64,000 bases of DNA, taken from Actinomadura physcomitrii. Its GTDB lineage: Bacteria; Actinomycetota; Actinomycetes; Streptosporangiales; Streptosporangiaceae. Position 1 is the first letter of the stretch; each line of letters starts with the position of its first letter. A model generated the notes under the pieces. The model saw nothing but the letters and a program-made list of their open reading frames with translations, was not told where the DNA came from and made no database searches. The stretch spans positions 1 through 64,000 of the forward strand of contig NZ_WBMS02000002.1 in the NCBI RefSeq assembly GCF_008923205.2, given 5' to 3'. The position numbers were made by a program, and so were the translations under genes. This document shows positions 16,503 through 25,722 of the stretch, one piece after another.

Positions 16503-16895
16503 TCAGCCGACGGGCCGCGTCCAGGCCATCGTGAAGCAGGTCGGCACGTCCACTGCCGTCGCCTCCCGCCGGTACTCCCGCGGCGACCGGCCGACGATCG
16601 CGCGGAAGGTGCGGCTGAACGTGCCGAGGCTGCCGAAGCCGACCTCGAAGCAGACGTCGGTGACGCTGCGGTCGGTCTCCCGCAGCAGGAACATCGCCCG
16701 CTCGACGCGGCGGCGCTGCAGGTAGCGGTGCGGCGTCTCGCCGAACGCGGCCCGGAACGCGCGGGTGAAGTGCGCCGGGGACACGTGCGCGATCCGGGCC
16801 AGCGCCGGAACGTCCAGAGGCTGCGCGTAGGCGCGGTCCATCGCGTCGCGCGCGCGCAGCAGCCGGCGGTTGCTCTCTTCCACGGCCCGGCTCAC
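16503..16895 (-). CDS. AraC-family transcriptional regulator, short
   Basis: A 130-residue protein made almost only of the AraC DNA-binding domain with its two helix-turn-helix motifs: PLDVPALARIAHVSPAHFTRAF in the first and SVTDVCFEVGFGSLGTFSRTFR in the second, ending SPREYRR. The usual effector-binding domain is absent, as in other stand-alone versions. It precedes the VOC gene by 48 bp on the same strand, so it probably controls that gene and itself. The start is GTG at 16895. Confidence 0.85.
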   Translation of the reverse strand: MSRAVEESNRRLLRARDAMDRAYAQPLDVPALARIAHVSPAHFTRAFRAAFGETPHRYLQRRRVERAMFLLRETDRSVTDVCFEVGFGSLGTFSRTFRAIVGRSPREYRREATAVDVPTCFTMAWTRPVG

Positions 16896-16937
16896 ACCCC
16901 CATCCCACCACGCCGCGACGGCCGGGGACGAGCGGTC

Positions 16938-17194
16938 TCAGGGGCGGGGGATGTTGCGCAGGTTGCTGCGGGCCAGGTCGAGCATCCTGCCGACGCCGCC
17001 GGGGTCGTCTGCGCCTCGGCGGCGGCGGCGAACGCGCCCGCCTCCTCGTTGCGGACGTGCACCCACTCGATGTCGCCGCCGGTGCGGCGGACCGCGTCCA
17101 CGACCGGGTTGAGGCTGTCGCCCACCACGCCGTAGATCCGCCGGACGCCCGCCTGGCGGAGCACCCGGATGAACTGGTCCGCGACCGTCGCCAT
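16938..17194 (-). pseudogene. poxB-like pyruvate dehydrogenase with large internal deletion
   Basis: The first 57 codons encode the start of a thiamine-pyrophosphate-dependent pyruvate oxidase/dehydrogenase: VADQFIRVLRQAGVRRIYG, GDSLNPVVDAVRR, WVHVRNEEAGAFAAAAEAQ. The sequence then passes directly, with a one-base frame change, to GGVGRMLDLARSNLRNIPRP and a stop, which looks like the C-terminal tail of the same family. Roughly 500 codons in between are gone. What remains cannot be an enzyme. The deletion is clean, with both ends of the gene kept, like the DUF4132 remnant at 35440-36253. Confidence 0.72.
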
Positions 17195-17311
17195 GATCTC
17201 CCCACTCGCCGACTGCACAGGGAGACGTGCCCGTGATCGTCCCGGCGACACGTCACAGAGTGATCAAACCCTGTACTACTTCGGCGGCCGTCCGGGGCTA
17301 GGGTGGCGGCC

Positions 17312-17842
17312 ATGAACGACGAGCGCGCGGACCTGGACTTCTGGTCGTTCGTCGACCTCGCCGGCGGCCGGCTGGCGGACGAGTTCGGCTTCCCGGACCG
17401 GCTCGCCACCCGGCTGCTGCTCACCCTGAACCGGGCGTCCGCGATCGTCACCTACGACCTGGAGTCCACGGTGCACCGGCCGCGCGGGCACTCCTGGGCG
17501 GGGTTCCGGCTGCTGTTCGTGACCTGGCTCGCCGGGCCGCTGGAGCCGAACCGCGCCGCCGCGCTCGCCGGGATGAGCCGCGCCGCCGTGTCGAACCTGG
17601 CGAAGACGCTGGTCGCGGACGGGATGATGGTGCGCACGCCGGGCGAGCGGGACGGCCGCTCGGTGATCCTGTCGCTGACCGAGGACGGCCGCCGCCGGAT
17701 GCTGGAGATCTTCGCGGGCCAGCACGAGCGGGAGCGGCAGTGGGCGGGCGTGCTCACCGAGACCGAGCAGCGGATGCTGATCATGCTGCTGGACAAGCTG
17801 ATCGAGGGCCGCCACCGGTTCGACGTCCGCGAGCGCAGCTAG
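17312..17842 (+). CDS. MarR-family regulator
   Basis: A 176-residue winged-helix protein. The recognition region reads NRAAALAGMSRAAVSNLAKTLVADGMMVRTPGERDGRSVILSLTEDGRR, a typical MarR helix-turn-helix and wing. It lies directly upstream of the homogentisate operon on the same strand, with 108 bp between, so it may control tyrosine/homogentisate breakdown; that is positional inference. ATG at 17312 is preferred over GTG at 17303. After the stop, a short GC stem (17847-17852 with 17863-17868) is followed by CCTTTTCT, a weak terminator. Confidence 0.84.
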   Translation: MNDERADLDFWSFVDLAGGRLADEFGFPDRLATRLLLTLNRASAIVTYDLESTVHRPRGHSWAGFRLLFVTWLAGPLEPNRAAALAGMSRAAVSNLAKTLVADGMMVRTPGERDGRSVILSLTEDGRRRMLEIFAGQHERERQWAGVLTETEQRMLIMLLDKLIEGRHRFDVRERS

Positions 17843-17911
17843 CCCGCCGGCCTCTCCGGTTCGGCCGGGGCCTTTTCTCCGCCTGCCGCGCGCCGTAGTG
17901 TCGCGGAAGGA

Positions 17912-17930
17912 TAGTAAATGCGTTAACCAT
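17912..17930 (+). promoter_or_regulatory. candidate promoter/operator of hmgA
   Basis: The AT-rich run TAGTAAATGCGTTAACCA stands out just upstream of hmgA. It contains GTTAAC and a loose dyad GTAAAT/GTTAAC that could bind the neighbouring MarR protein. Confidence 0.4.
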
Positions 17931-17950
17931 CTGTGGGAGGCGAGGGACCC

Positions 17951-19147
17951 ATGGCGCACTATCGGCGGGTCGGCGAGGTGCCGCCGAAGCGGCACACCCA
18001 GCACCGGGACGCGTCCGGCCGGCTGTACTTCGAGGAACTGATGGGCGAGGAGGGCTTCTCCGCCGACTCCTCGCTGCTGTACCACCGCGAGATGCCGTCG
18101 GCGATCACCGACTCGCGGCCCTGGGACGTCCCCGACCCGTCCACCACGCCGAACCACCCGCTCAAGCCGCGCCATCTGCGGCTGCACGAGCTGTTCCCCA
18201 AGGAGGCCTGGGCGGGCACCGACGCCGTCACGGGCCGCCGGCTGCTCCTCGGCAACGCCGACGTGCGGCTCTCCTACGTCGTGTCGGCGGCGGACTCCCC
18301 GCTGTACCGCAACGCGACCGGCGACGAGATCGTCTACGTCGAGTCCGGCGCCGCGACCGTCGAGACGGTCTTCGGTGCGCTGGAGGCCGAGCAGGGCGAC
18401 TACGTCGTCATCCCCACCTCCACCACGCACCGCTGGCTGCCCGCCGCGGACGAGCCGCTGCGCGCCTACGTCATCGAGGCCACCGGGCATGTCGCGCCGC
18501 CCAAGCGGTACCTGTCGCGGTTCGGGCAGTTCCTGGAGCACGCCCCGTACTGCGAGCGCGACCTGCACGGCCCCGGCGAACCCCTCGCCGCCACCGGCAC
18601 CGACGTGGAAGTGCTCGTCAAGCACCGCACCTCGCGGGGCATCGGCGGGACGCGTTTCACCTACGCGCACCACCCGTTCGACGTCGTCGGGTGGGACGGC
18701 TGCCTGTACCCGTTCACGTTCAGCGTCCACGACTTCGAGCCGATCACCGGCCGCGTCCACCAGCCGCCGCCCGTCCACCAGGTGTTCGAAGGCACCGGCT
18801 TCGTCGTGTGCAACTTCGTGCCGCGCAAGGTGGACTACCACCCGCTGTCGATCCCGGTGCCCTACTACCACTCCAACGTCGACTCCGACGAGATCATGTT
18901 CTACTGCGGCGGCGACTACGGGGCCCGCAAGGGCTCGGGCATCGGGCCGGGGTCGGTCTCCGTCCACCCCGGCGGCCTCGCGCACGGCCCGCAGCCCGGC
19001 GCGTACGAGCGCAGCATCGGCGTCGACTTCTTCGACGAGCTGGCCGTCATGGTCGACACCTTCCGCCCGCTCGAACTCGGCGAAGGCGGCCTCGCCTGCG
19101 AGGACCCCGCATACGCGTGGACCTGGGCGGGAAGGCGGAACCCATGA
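17951..19147 (+). CDS. hmgA: homogentisate 1,2-dioxygenase
   Basis: A 398-residue Fe(II) cupin enzyme that opens the ring of homogentisate to give maleylacetoacetate in tyrosine and phenylalanine breakdown. The N-terminal part has YRRVGEVPPKRHTQH, and the C-terminal catalytic region contains the expected ligands: His in PVPYYHSNVDSDE, Glu just after it, and His in SVHPGGLAHGPQP. VIPTSTTHRW belongs to the first cupin half. ATG at 17951 has a purine-rich GGGAGGCGAGGG upstream. Its stop overlaps the next gene by ATGA, and the third gene is fahA, so three genes form one tightly coupled operon. No hppD gene is present nearby. Confidence 0.93.
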   Translation: MAHYRRVGEVPPKRHTQHRDASGRLYFEELMGEEGFSADSSLLYHREMPSAITDSRPWDVPDPSTTPNHPLKPRHLRLHELFPKEAWAGTDAVTGRRLLLGNADVRLSYVVSAADSPLYRNATGDEIVYVESGAATVETVFGALEAEQGDYVVIPTSTTHRWLPAADEPLRAYVIEATGHVAPPKRYLSRFGQFLEHAPYCERDLHGPGEPLAATGTDVEVLVKHRTSRGIGGTRFTYAHHPFDVVGWDGCLYPFTFSVHDFEPITGRVHQPPPVHQVFEGTGFVVCNFVPRKVDYHPLSIPVPYYHSNVDSDEIMFYCGGDYGARKGSGIGPGSVSVHPGGLAHGPQPGAYERSIGVDFFDELAVMVDTFRPLELGEGGLACEDPAYAWTWAGRRNP

Positions 19148-19985
19148 CCGGCGACCTGCCCGCCTTCGCGCGCGGCCTGTGCGACGACGCGGCCGTGTTC
19201 CCGCCCGGCCTCGCCCCGCTCGCCGACGCCGTCCCCGCGCACCGCCGGCACCGGTCCGCCCCCTACGCCGCGCTCGTCGGGCCGCTGGTGCTGCCCGCGA
19301 CCGCGCTGGACCAGCTCCACGCGCTGCTCACCGGCGACCCGCTCGACCTGTCGATCACCGCGCCGAACGGGCCCGCGCAGGCCGCCAGGGCGGTCGCGGC
19401 CGCCGCGGACCTGCCGGTCGACGTGCGCGCCGTCGAGGTCGCGGTGCCCACCGGCATGACCGCGACCGACCTGCTGCACGGCCTCGAGCGCATCGACGTC
19501 CCGGTGTTCGTCGAAGTGCCGCGCGACGACCGCCGTCCCGCGATCATCGCCGCGCTCGGCGAGTCCGGCCACCGCGCCAAGTTCCGCACCGGCGGCGTCC
19601 ACGCGAACCTGTACCCCGCGCCGGACGAGCTCGCCGCCGCGATCCTCGCCGCCGTGCGCGCCGGCGTCCCGTTCAAGGCGACCGCCGGGCTGCACCACCC
19701 GGTCCGCAACACCGACCCCGAAACCGGCTTCCACCAGCACGGATTCCTCAACCTGCTGCTCGCCACCGACGCCGCGATGCACGGCGCGGACGCCGCCGAC
19801 GCCGCCGCTGTCCTCGCCGACCGCGACGCCGCGTCCGTCGCCGCCCGCGTCGCGGCCCTCGGCGACGCGCGCGCGGCCTTCGCCCGCGCGCGCTTCCTGT
19901 CGTTCGGCACGTGCAGCATCACCGACCCCGTCACCGACCTCGCCGCCCTCGGCCTCCTCTCCGCCTCCCTCCTCAAGGAAGACGC

Positions 19986-19989
<4 letters not shown>
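19144..19989 (+). CDS. conserved protein of the homogentisate operon, function unknown
   Basis: A 281-residue protein rich in Ala, with no signal peptide or membrane segment. I do not recognise its family. Visible features are an opening FARGLCDDAAVFPPGLAPL, a central KFRTGGVHANLYPAPDELAAAI and FKATAGLHHPVRN, and a closing LSFGTCSITDPVTDL. The pattern of short alternating alpha and beta stretches with conserved Lys (AKFRTGG, FKATAG) and His-His suggests a TIM-barrel-like enzyme, but this is speculative. ATGA overlaps at both ends couple it to hmgA and fahA, so a role in homogentisate or fumarylacetoacetate metabolism is the natural hypothesis, for example the missing isomerase step. Confidence 0.7.
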
Positions 19990-21152
<1,163 letters not shown>

Positions 21153-21158
<6 letters not shown>

Positions 21159-21275
21159 CTTGTGGCGTGTCGTGGTTATGGGGGGGTCCGGGAACACCAA
21201 AACCCCCCCATGAACCGGGGGGGGGGTGTCGTGGTTATGGACGGCCGCATAACCACGACACGCCACAAGTCAACG
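21153..21275. repeat. long palindromic element covering the fahA stop codon
   Basis: The left arm 21153-21180 is the perfect 28-bp complement of 21248-21275. A second, inner copy of half the left arm (GTGTCGTGGTTATG, 21226-21239) can pair with the same right arm (21248-21261), so two hairpins are mutually exclusive. Between them are runs of G and C (21181-21226) able to fold on their own. The arm begins CGTTGACTTG, of which TGA is the fahA stop. A related element lies at 47200-47263. It may act as a terminator or be a mobile repeat. Confidence 0.78.
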
Positions 21276-21317
21276 GGGTTGGGGCGCGCCCGGAAGCCGC
21301 ATTGATTGGTTCCACGT

Positions 21318-21336
21318 ACTACTTTGGCCAAGTAGT
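21318..21336 (+). promoter_or_regulatory. candidate MarR operator
   Basis: ACTACTTTGGCCAAGTAGT is a 19-bp near-perfect dyad 35 bp upstream of the next MarR gene. A second partial copy, GTACTAC, follows at 21346-21352. Probably an autoregulatory site. Confidence 0.6.
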
Positions 21337-21370
21337 TGGTGCCGCGTACTACATTGGCTAGGCTGCCGGC

Positions 21371-21832
21371 GTGACCACCGACGCCGCCGCCGACCGCCCT
21401 CTCGATACCGTCGACGCTCTGGTGCAGCTGTCGTTCCTGGTCCAGCGCGCGCTGTCCGCCCTCGGCGCCGAGCACGAGCTGTCGATCATCCAGATGAGGC
21501 TGCTCGGCATCCTGCGCGACAGGGACGCCGGCATGGTGGAGCTCGCCACCTACCTCGGGCTGGACAAGTCGTCGATGACCGGGCTCGTCGGGCGGGCCGA
21601 GAAGCGCGGCCTCGTGCGGCGGGCCCGGTCGCCGCACGACGGCCGCGCGGTCCTCGTCTCGCTCACCCCGGACGGGCGGCGGCTCACCGAGCGGGCCGGC
21701 GCCGAGATCGGCCGCCGCGTCACCGCGCTCACCGAACGGCTGTCGCCCGCCGAGCGCGCCGAGCTGACCCGGCTGGCCGCCGTCCTCCTCGACGGCACGG
21801 TGTCTCAGGCGCCGTGGGCGCGGCGCCGGTAG
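21371..21832 (+). CDS. MarR-family regulator
   Basis: A 153-residue winged-helix regulator: MVELATYLGLDKSSMTGLVGRAEKRGLVRRARSPHDGRAVLVSLTPDGRR is the diagnostic recognition helix and wing. It begins with GTG at 21371. A palindrome just upstream suggests self-control. It converges with and overlaps by 28 bp the gene for a small membrane protein, so the two cannot share a promoter, and its target is unknown. Confidence 0.86.
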   Translation: MTTDAAADRPLDTVDALVQLSFLVQRALSALGAEHELSIIQMRLLGILRDRDAGMVELATYLGLDKSSMTGLVGRAEKRGLVRRARSPHDGRAVLVSLTPDGRRLTERAGAEIGRRVTALTERLSPAERAELTRLAAVLLDGTVSQAPWARRR

Positions 21833-22413
21833 TAGGCGAACGTGACGGCCGCGAGCAGCGGCCCCCAGGCGACCAGCGGGACGTAGGTGACGATGACCAG
21901 GGCGCCCTGCCAGGTGTCGGCGCTGAGCGGCGAGTCGGCGGCGAGCCGCTCGCCCTGGATGTCGCGGCCGAACGCCAGCATCGCGAACACCCACGTCCAC
22001 AGGCAGGTCAGGACGGCGGAGCCGAGCGCGCCCGGGACGACCGCGGCGAGCGTCGGCACGCGCCGTCCGCGCAGGAACGGCACCCACCTCGGGAACGTCT
22101 CGCCCCACGTCGACACCAGGCCGACGGCGGTGAAGGCCAGCGCCTCCGACAGGACCGACAGCAGCACGACGTACAGCTCGAGCGGCATCCAGGACGGCAG
22201 GTTGCCGCTCTCGTCGCCGCCCGTGTGCTGCATGATCGGCAGGTGGAGGGCGACGGCCGCGATCCGCCACAGGCTGGACGGCAGCACGGTGAGCGGCACG
22301 AGCAGCGCGGCGGTCCGCGCCCAGCGCGGCGTCCCGGCGGCGGGGGTGTGCGCGGCGGCCCACAGGGCTTGCACCCGCCGGGGGCGCGCGGCGGCGACAG
22401 CGGAATCAGTCAT
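21805..22413 (-). CDS. small multi-TM protein, function unknown
   Basis: A 202-residue membrane protein with about five hydrophobic segments (around residues 33-55, 77-101, 121-148 and 167-190). No known transporter or enzyme motif is visible. The short hydrophilic loops contain HTGGDESGN and GRDIQGERLAADS. Its last 28 bp overlap the convergent MarR gene. The start is ATG at 22413. I do not recognise the family. Confidence 0.7.
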   Translation of the reverse strand: MTDSAVAAARPRRVQALWAAAHTPAAGTPRWARTAALLVPLTVLPSSLWRIAAVALHLPIMQHTGGDESGNLPSWMPLELYVVLLSVLSEALAFTAVGLVSTWGETFPRWVPFLRGRRVPTLAAVVPGALGSAVLTCLWTWVFAMLAFGRDIQGERLAADSPLSADTWQGALVIVTYVPLVAWGPLLAAVTFAYYRRRAHGA

Positions 22414-22503
22414 GCCTCGACGGTCGCGCGCGCACCCCCCGCCGCACCTCCCCCGCCGGCACGACCCGCCTCCCCCACGGGAGGGAGACTCGCGGAGAAG
22501 GGC

Positions 22504-22540
22504 GAGGCCCGGCCGGGTGGGAGCGCACCGGCCGGGCCTC
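22504..22540 (-). terminator. hairpin after the NlpC-like gene
   Basis: Perfect 13-bp arms GAGGCCCGGCCGG (22504-22516) and complement (22528-22540) with an 11-base loop, 12 bp beyond the stop of the minus-strand gene. Confidence 0.7.
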
Positions 22541-22552
22541 TGAGGGGAGTGG

Positions 22553-23137
22553 TCAGGTGATGTTCTTCGGGCGGTACGCCTTGTACTGGCTGCCCTTGGC
22601 CAGCCCGTAGGTGCGGGTGCGGTGGTCGGTGCCGTAGTGGCCGCGCTGCTCGTAGGCCCAGTAGGCGGTGTGCTTGCTGCTCGTCCACTTCTCGAAGATG
22701 ACGACGTGCCGGGTGGTGTTGCTCCCGATCGCGTCGATCACCAGGTCGCCCTTCTTGAGCTGCGACATCGAGATCCGCTTGCTGTACTTCGAGGAGGCGA
22801 GACCGACCGTGTTCGGGCCGGGCTTGGGCAGCCGCAGCGCCATGGAGGCGTAGCCCGAGCAGTCGGTGCGGTAGCCGCCGTGGGTCTTGGACTGGCTGTA
22901 GGGGACGCGGCTGCTCGTGTGCGGGTGCCAGGTCTTGGCCCGCGCGATGACCTGCGCCCGGGTGACCTTCGGAACGGACGCCGCCACGACGGTCGCGCCG
23001 CTGTCGGCCTGCAACCGCGCGCCCTGCGGCGCCGCGGAATGCTCGGCGGGGGACGTCAGCCCGATCAGCCCGGCGGCGGTGCCGGCGGCGAGCGCGAGGG
23101 AGCCGGCCCCGATGAGGATGGCCCGAGGGGAAGCCAT
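22553..23137 (-). CDS. secreted NlpC/P60-like cysteine amidase
   Basis: A 194-residue exported protein. A signal peptide or membrane anchor covers residues 4-28 (AILIGAGSLALAAGTAAGLIG). The C-terminal domain is NlpC/P60-like: YRTDCSGYASMALRLP gives the nucleophile Cys93 followed by Ser-Gly, LKKGDLVIDAI is the usual strand, RHVVIFEKW gives His144, and YWAYEQ supplies a possible third polar residue, Glu163. Such enzymes usually cleave peptides in peptidoglycan; transglutaminase-like or other roles are possible. GGAGGTTCATCA precedes the ATG at 23137. It is divergent from a paralogue at 23526 that has lost all three residues. A strong hairpin follows. Confidence 0.83.
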   Translation of the reverse strand: MASPRAILIGAGSLALAAGTAAGLIGLTSPAEHSAAPQGARLQADSGATVVAASVPKVTRAQVIARAKTWHPHTSSRVPYSQSKTHGGYRTDCSGYASMALRLPKPGPNTVGLASSKYSKRISMSQLKKGDLVIDAIGSNTTRHVVIFEKWTSSKHTAYWAYEQRGHYGTDHRTRTYGLAKGSQYKAYRPKNIT

Positions 23138-23525
23138 TGATGAACCTCCGTGAATGGTCGTTGAATTGCGTCCGCAAGGGACGCGGTGAGCGGGTTGGTG
23201 AAGCGTCGCGTCGATCGACCCGGCAGACGTTAGGGACAGTTCCGCGGGGTTGCGGAGACCTTGCGGCCAGGTCGGGACAGAGAGACACGCGCAAGGCTCT
23301 GACCAGCAGAGACAGCCCTCCGAACGGGACGCGGACGGGACAGCCGGGCCCGTGCGGGACAATGCCGCCGATCACCCTTGGTGCGCATTTGGAAACGCAC
23401 GGCGACGATCTCCGTTCCGGCCATTCGAGCGGCCGGACTGGGCATAATGGTCCGCCGCGACGGAGTGCCGGGCGTTGCCCGCGGCCCATTGCGGGCCCGC
23501 GGTCCGACCTGCAGGAGATGCACCG
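23138..23525. promoter_or_regulatory. divergent promoter region between the NlpC-like paralogues
   Basis: A 388-bp gap with no credible gene. It must hold both promoters. No perfect dyad was seen. The HTH paralogue encoded on the right is the obvious candidate to bind here. Confidence 0.5.
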
Positions 23526-24530
23526 ATGAGCCCAAGCCGCCCGCCGGCCCCACTGCCCGACGACCTGCCGGACGCGGTGCGCGTGCTGCTCACCGAGCTG
23601 CGCGAGCTGCGCACCGCGTCCGGGCACGACCTGCGGTCCCTGGAGCGCCGGACGCACGCCAGCAGGTCGTCGTGGAGCCGCTGGCTCGGCGGGGAGACGT
23701 TCGTGCCGCGCAGCGCCGTCACGGCGCTGGCGGAGCTGTGCGGCGGGGACCGGCACCGCCTGGAGGCCCTCTGGGACGTCGCCGATCAGGCCCGGGAGGC
23801 CGCCGCCTCCGGGACGCCCGACGCCACGCCCCCGGCCGAGCCGGACGCGCCGGACGGCGAGACGAGCCCACCCGGGGACGAAGCGGCCGCGCAGGACGCC
23901 GAGCCCGCCGCGCCGTCCGAAACCCCGCTTCGAAGGCGCGGCCCGAAGGCGGTGCTCATCGGTGCGGTGGCGGGGTGCGTGCTCGTCTCCGGGGCCGCCG
24001 GCGTGCTGCTCGGGACGACGCTGCGCACCAACGCGCAGGAGACGCCCCACGGCCCGGGGCGCGCGTCGGCCTCACCCGTCGCCAGACGCGCCGCCGTCCA
24101 TGCGATCTACCGGCACGAGGTCGTCGCGCGCGCGCAGAGCTGGCATCCGCACGCGCCGGGCCGGGTGCCCTACGACCAGGCGGGCAGCTACCAGGGCTAC
24201 CGCGCCGACGGGTCCGGGTACGCGTCCATGGCGCTGGGGCTGCCGGCGCCCGGCCCCAACTCGGCCGCGCTGCTGGCCTCCTACTGCGAACGGGTCCCGC
24301 TCGCGCGGCTCGGGCGCGGCGACCTCGTCGTCAACGCGACCGGGGGGCCGGACGCCCGCGAGGTCATGATCTTCGAGCGGTGGACCGGCCCGTCCCGCGC
24401 CGGCTACTGGGCGTACCAGCAGCGCCGCGGGTACGGGACGGACCACCTGCAGCGCGACGCCCGCCTCCTGCGCGACGGCCGGCACGTCGGCTGCCATCCG
24501 CGCAACCTGCGCGACGACCCGGTCGGCTGA
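23526..24530 (+). CDS. HTH-transmembrane protein with a catalytically degenerate NlpC-like domain
   Basis: A 334-residue protein in three parts. Residues 20-85 are an XRE-type helix-turn-helix (LRSLERRTHASRSSWSRWLGGETFVPRSAV). A Pro/Glu/Asp-rich linker leads to one transmembrane helix at about 141-165. The outside domain (190-330) is a paralogue of the neighbouring NlpC-like protein: YRADGSGYASMALGLP matches YRTDCSGYASMALRLP, AREVMIFERW matches TRHVVIFEKW, and YWAYQQ matches YWAYEQ. The Cys, His and Glu of the active copy are Gly229, Glu279 and Gln298 here, so it should be inactive as an enzyme. It looks like a membrane-spanning sensor whose outer domain may bind cell wall or the partner. Confidence 0.82.
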   Translation: MSPSRPPAPLPDDLPDAVRVLLTELRELRTASGHDLRSLERRTHASRSSWSRWLGGETFVPRSAVTALAELCGGDRHRLEALWDVADQAREAAASGTPDATPPAEPDAPDGETSPPGDEAAAQDAEPAAPSETPLRRRGPKAVLIGAVAGCVLVSGAAGVLLGTTLRTNAQETPHGPGRASASPVARRAAVHAIYRHEVVARAQSWHPHAPGRVPYDQAGSYQGYRADGSGYASMALGLPAPGPNSAALLASYCERVPLARLGRGDLVVNATGGPDAREVMIFERWTGPSRAGYWAYQQRRGYGTDHLQRDARLLRDGRHVGCHPRNLRDDPVG

Positions 24531-24554
24531 CGCGGCCCGGAACCCGGGGGCGGG

Positions 24555-25565
24555 TCAGAGGCGGGACGCCAGGTGCCGGACGAGGTCGGCGGCCGGGGTC
24601 TCGGCGGCGGCGCGGAAGGCGGTGCCGGCCCACAGGTTGACGACGTCCGGGTCGCCCTGCGCGGCGGCGGCCTTGCGGAGCGGCGACGTCACGTAGTGGA
24701 CGTCCGGGTAGGCGGCGGGCGCGTCGGCGTCGTGCTCGGTCAGGAAGCGGTTGACCAGGCCGCGCGCGGGCCGTCCGCTGAACGCCCTGGTCATCGCGGT
24801 GGACGTGAAGCGGGGGTCGGCGAGCGCGGCCTTGTGCAGGGCGCTCGCGCCGCTTTCGGGGCAGCGCAGGAACGCCGTGCCGAGCTGGGCCGCGGCGGCC
24901 CCGAGCGACAGGATCTCGGCGACGTCGTCCGGGGTGCCGAGGCCGCCGGCGGCGATGACGGGACGGCCGGTGACCGCCAGGACGTCGCGGAGCAGGTCGC
25001 GGAGCGGGAGCGCGCCGTCGAAGGTGTTGGTGAACGAGCCGCGGTGCCCGCCCGCCTCGGTGCCCTGCGCGCACATGGCGTCGGCGGCGGACGCGAGCCG
25101 GGCCTCCTCGGCGGTCGTCACGGTGACGACCACGGCGGTGCCGCGCTCCTGGAAGGCGCGGACGACGGCGTCGTCCGGGCAGCCGAACGTGAAGCTCACG
25201 ACGGCGGGCGGGCCGTCCAGCAGTGCGGCGATCTTGGCGTCGTAGGCGTCGTCGCGGGCAGCCGGGGTGCCCGGGTCGACGCCGAGCCGCAGTGCCTCGG
25301 GCGCGAGGAGCTCGCGGTACGCGGCGACGGCGGCGGGGTCGACGGCGTCGTGCGACGGCATGAAGACGTTCACGCCGAACGGCCGGGACGTCAGCGCCCG
25401 CGTCCGGTCGATGTCGGCGCGCACGGCGTCGGCCGTCTTGTATCCGGCGCCGAGGAAGCCGAGCCCGCCCGCGTCCGACACGGCCGCGACCAGCTCCGGC
25501 GTGGACGGCCCGCCCGCCATCGGCGCCTGGACGATCGGCAGGCCGGGAAGCCAGGATGCCGTCAT
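24555..25565 (-). CDS. nitronate monooxygenase-type FMN enzyme
   Basis: A 336-residue TIM-barrel flavoprotein of the 2-nitropropane dioxygenase/nitronate monooxygenase family, which oxidises alkyl nitronates such as propionate-3-nitronate. Signatures are VQAPMAGGPSTPELVAAVSDAGGLGFLG at the start, GTEAGGHRGSF in the middle (the His is the usual catalytic residue) and VIAAGGLGTPDDVAEILSLGA for FMN phosphate binding. ATG at 25565 was chosen over a longer in-frame GTG because it aligns with the family start. It converges on the HTH gene and is divergent from the dehydrogenase at 25723. Confidence 0.87.
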   Translation of the reverse strand: MTASWLPGLPIVQAPMAGGPSTPELVAAVSDAGGLGFLGAGYKTADAVRADIDRTRALTSRPFGVNVFMPSHDAVDPAAVAAYRELLAPEALRLGVDPGTPAARDDAYDAKIAALLDGPPAVVSFTFGCPDDAVVRAFQERGTAVVVTVTTAEEARLASAADAMCAQGTEAGGHRGSFTNTFDGALPLRDLLRDVLAVTGRPVIAAGGLGTPDDVAEILSLGAAAAQLGTAFLRCPESGASALHKAALADPRFTSTAMTRAFSGRPARGLVNRFLTEHDADAPAAYPDVHYVTSPLRKAAAAQGDPDVVNLWAGTAFRAAAETPAADLVRHLASRL

Positions 25566-25722
25566 ACCGGTTCCCTTTCCGGGACGCGGCGGACCAACCA
25601 CCGCCCGCCGGGGGCGGCCCTTCCCGGGCTCGCGGTGCGCGTCACGATCGGAAAGATAGCCCGCGGAACACCGGCCGCGGCCGCCGGGTTCAGTGAACGT
25701 GAACCGACCGAGAGGGGCCAGG

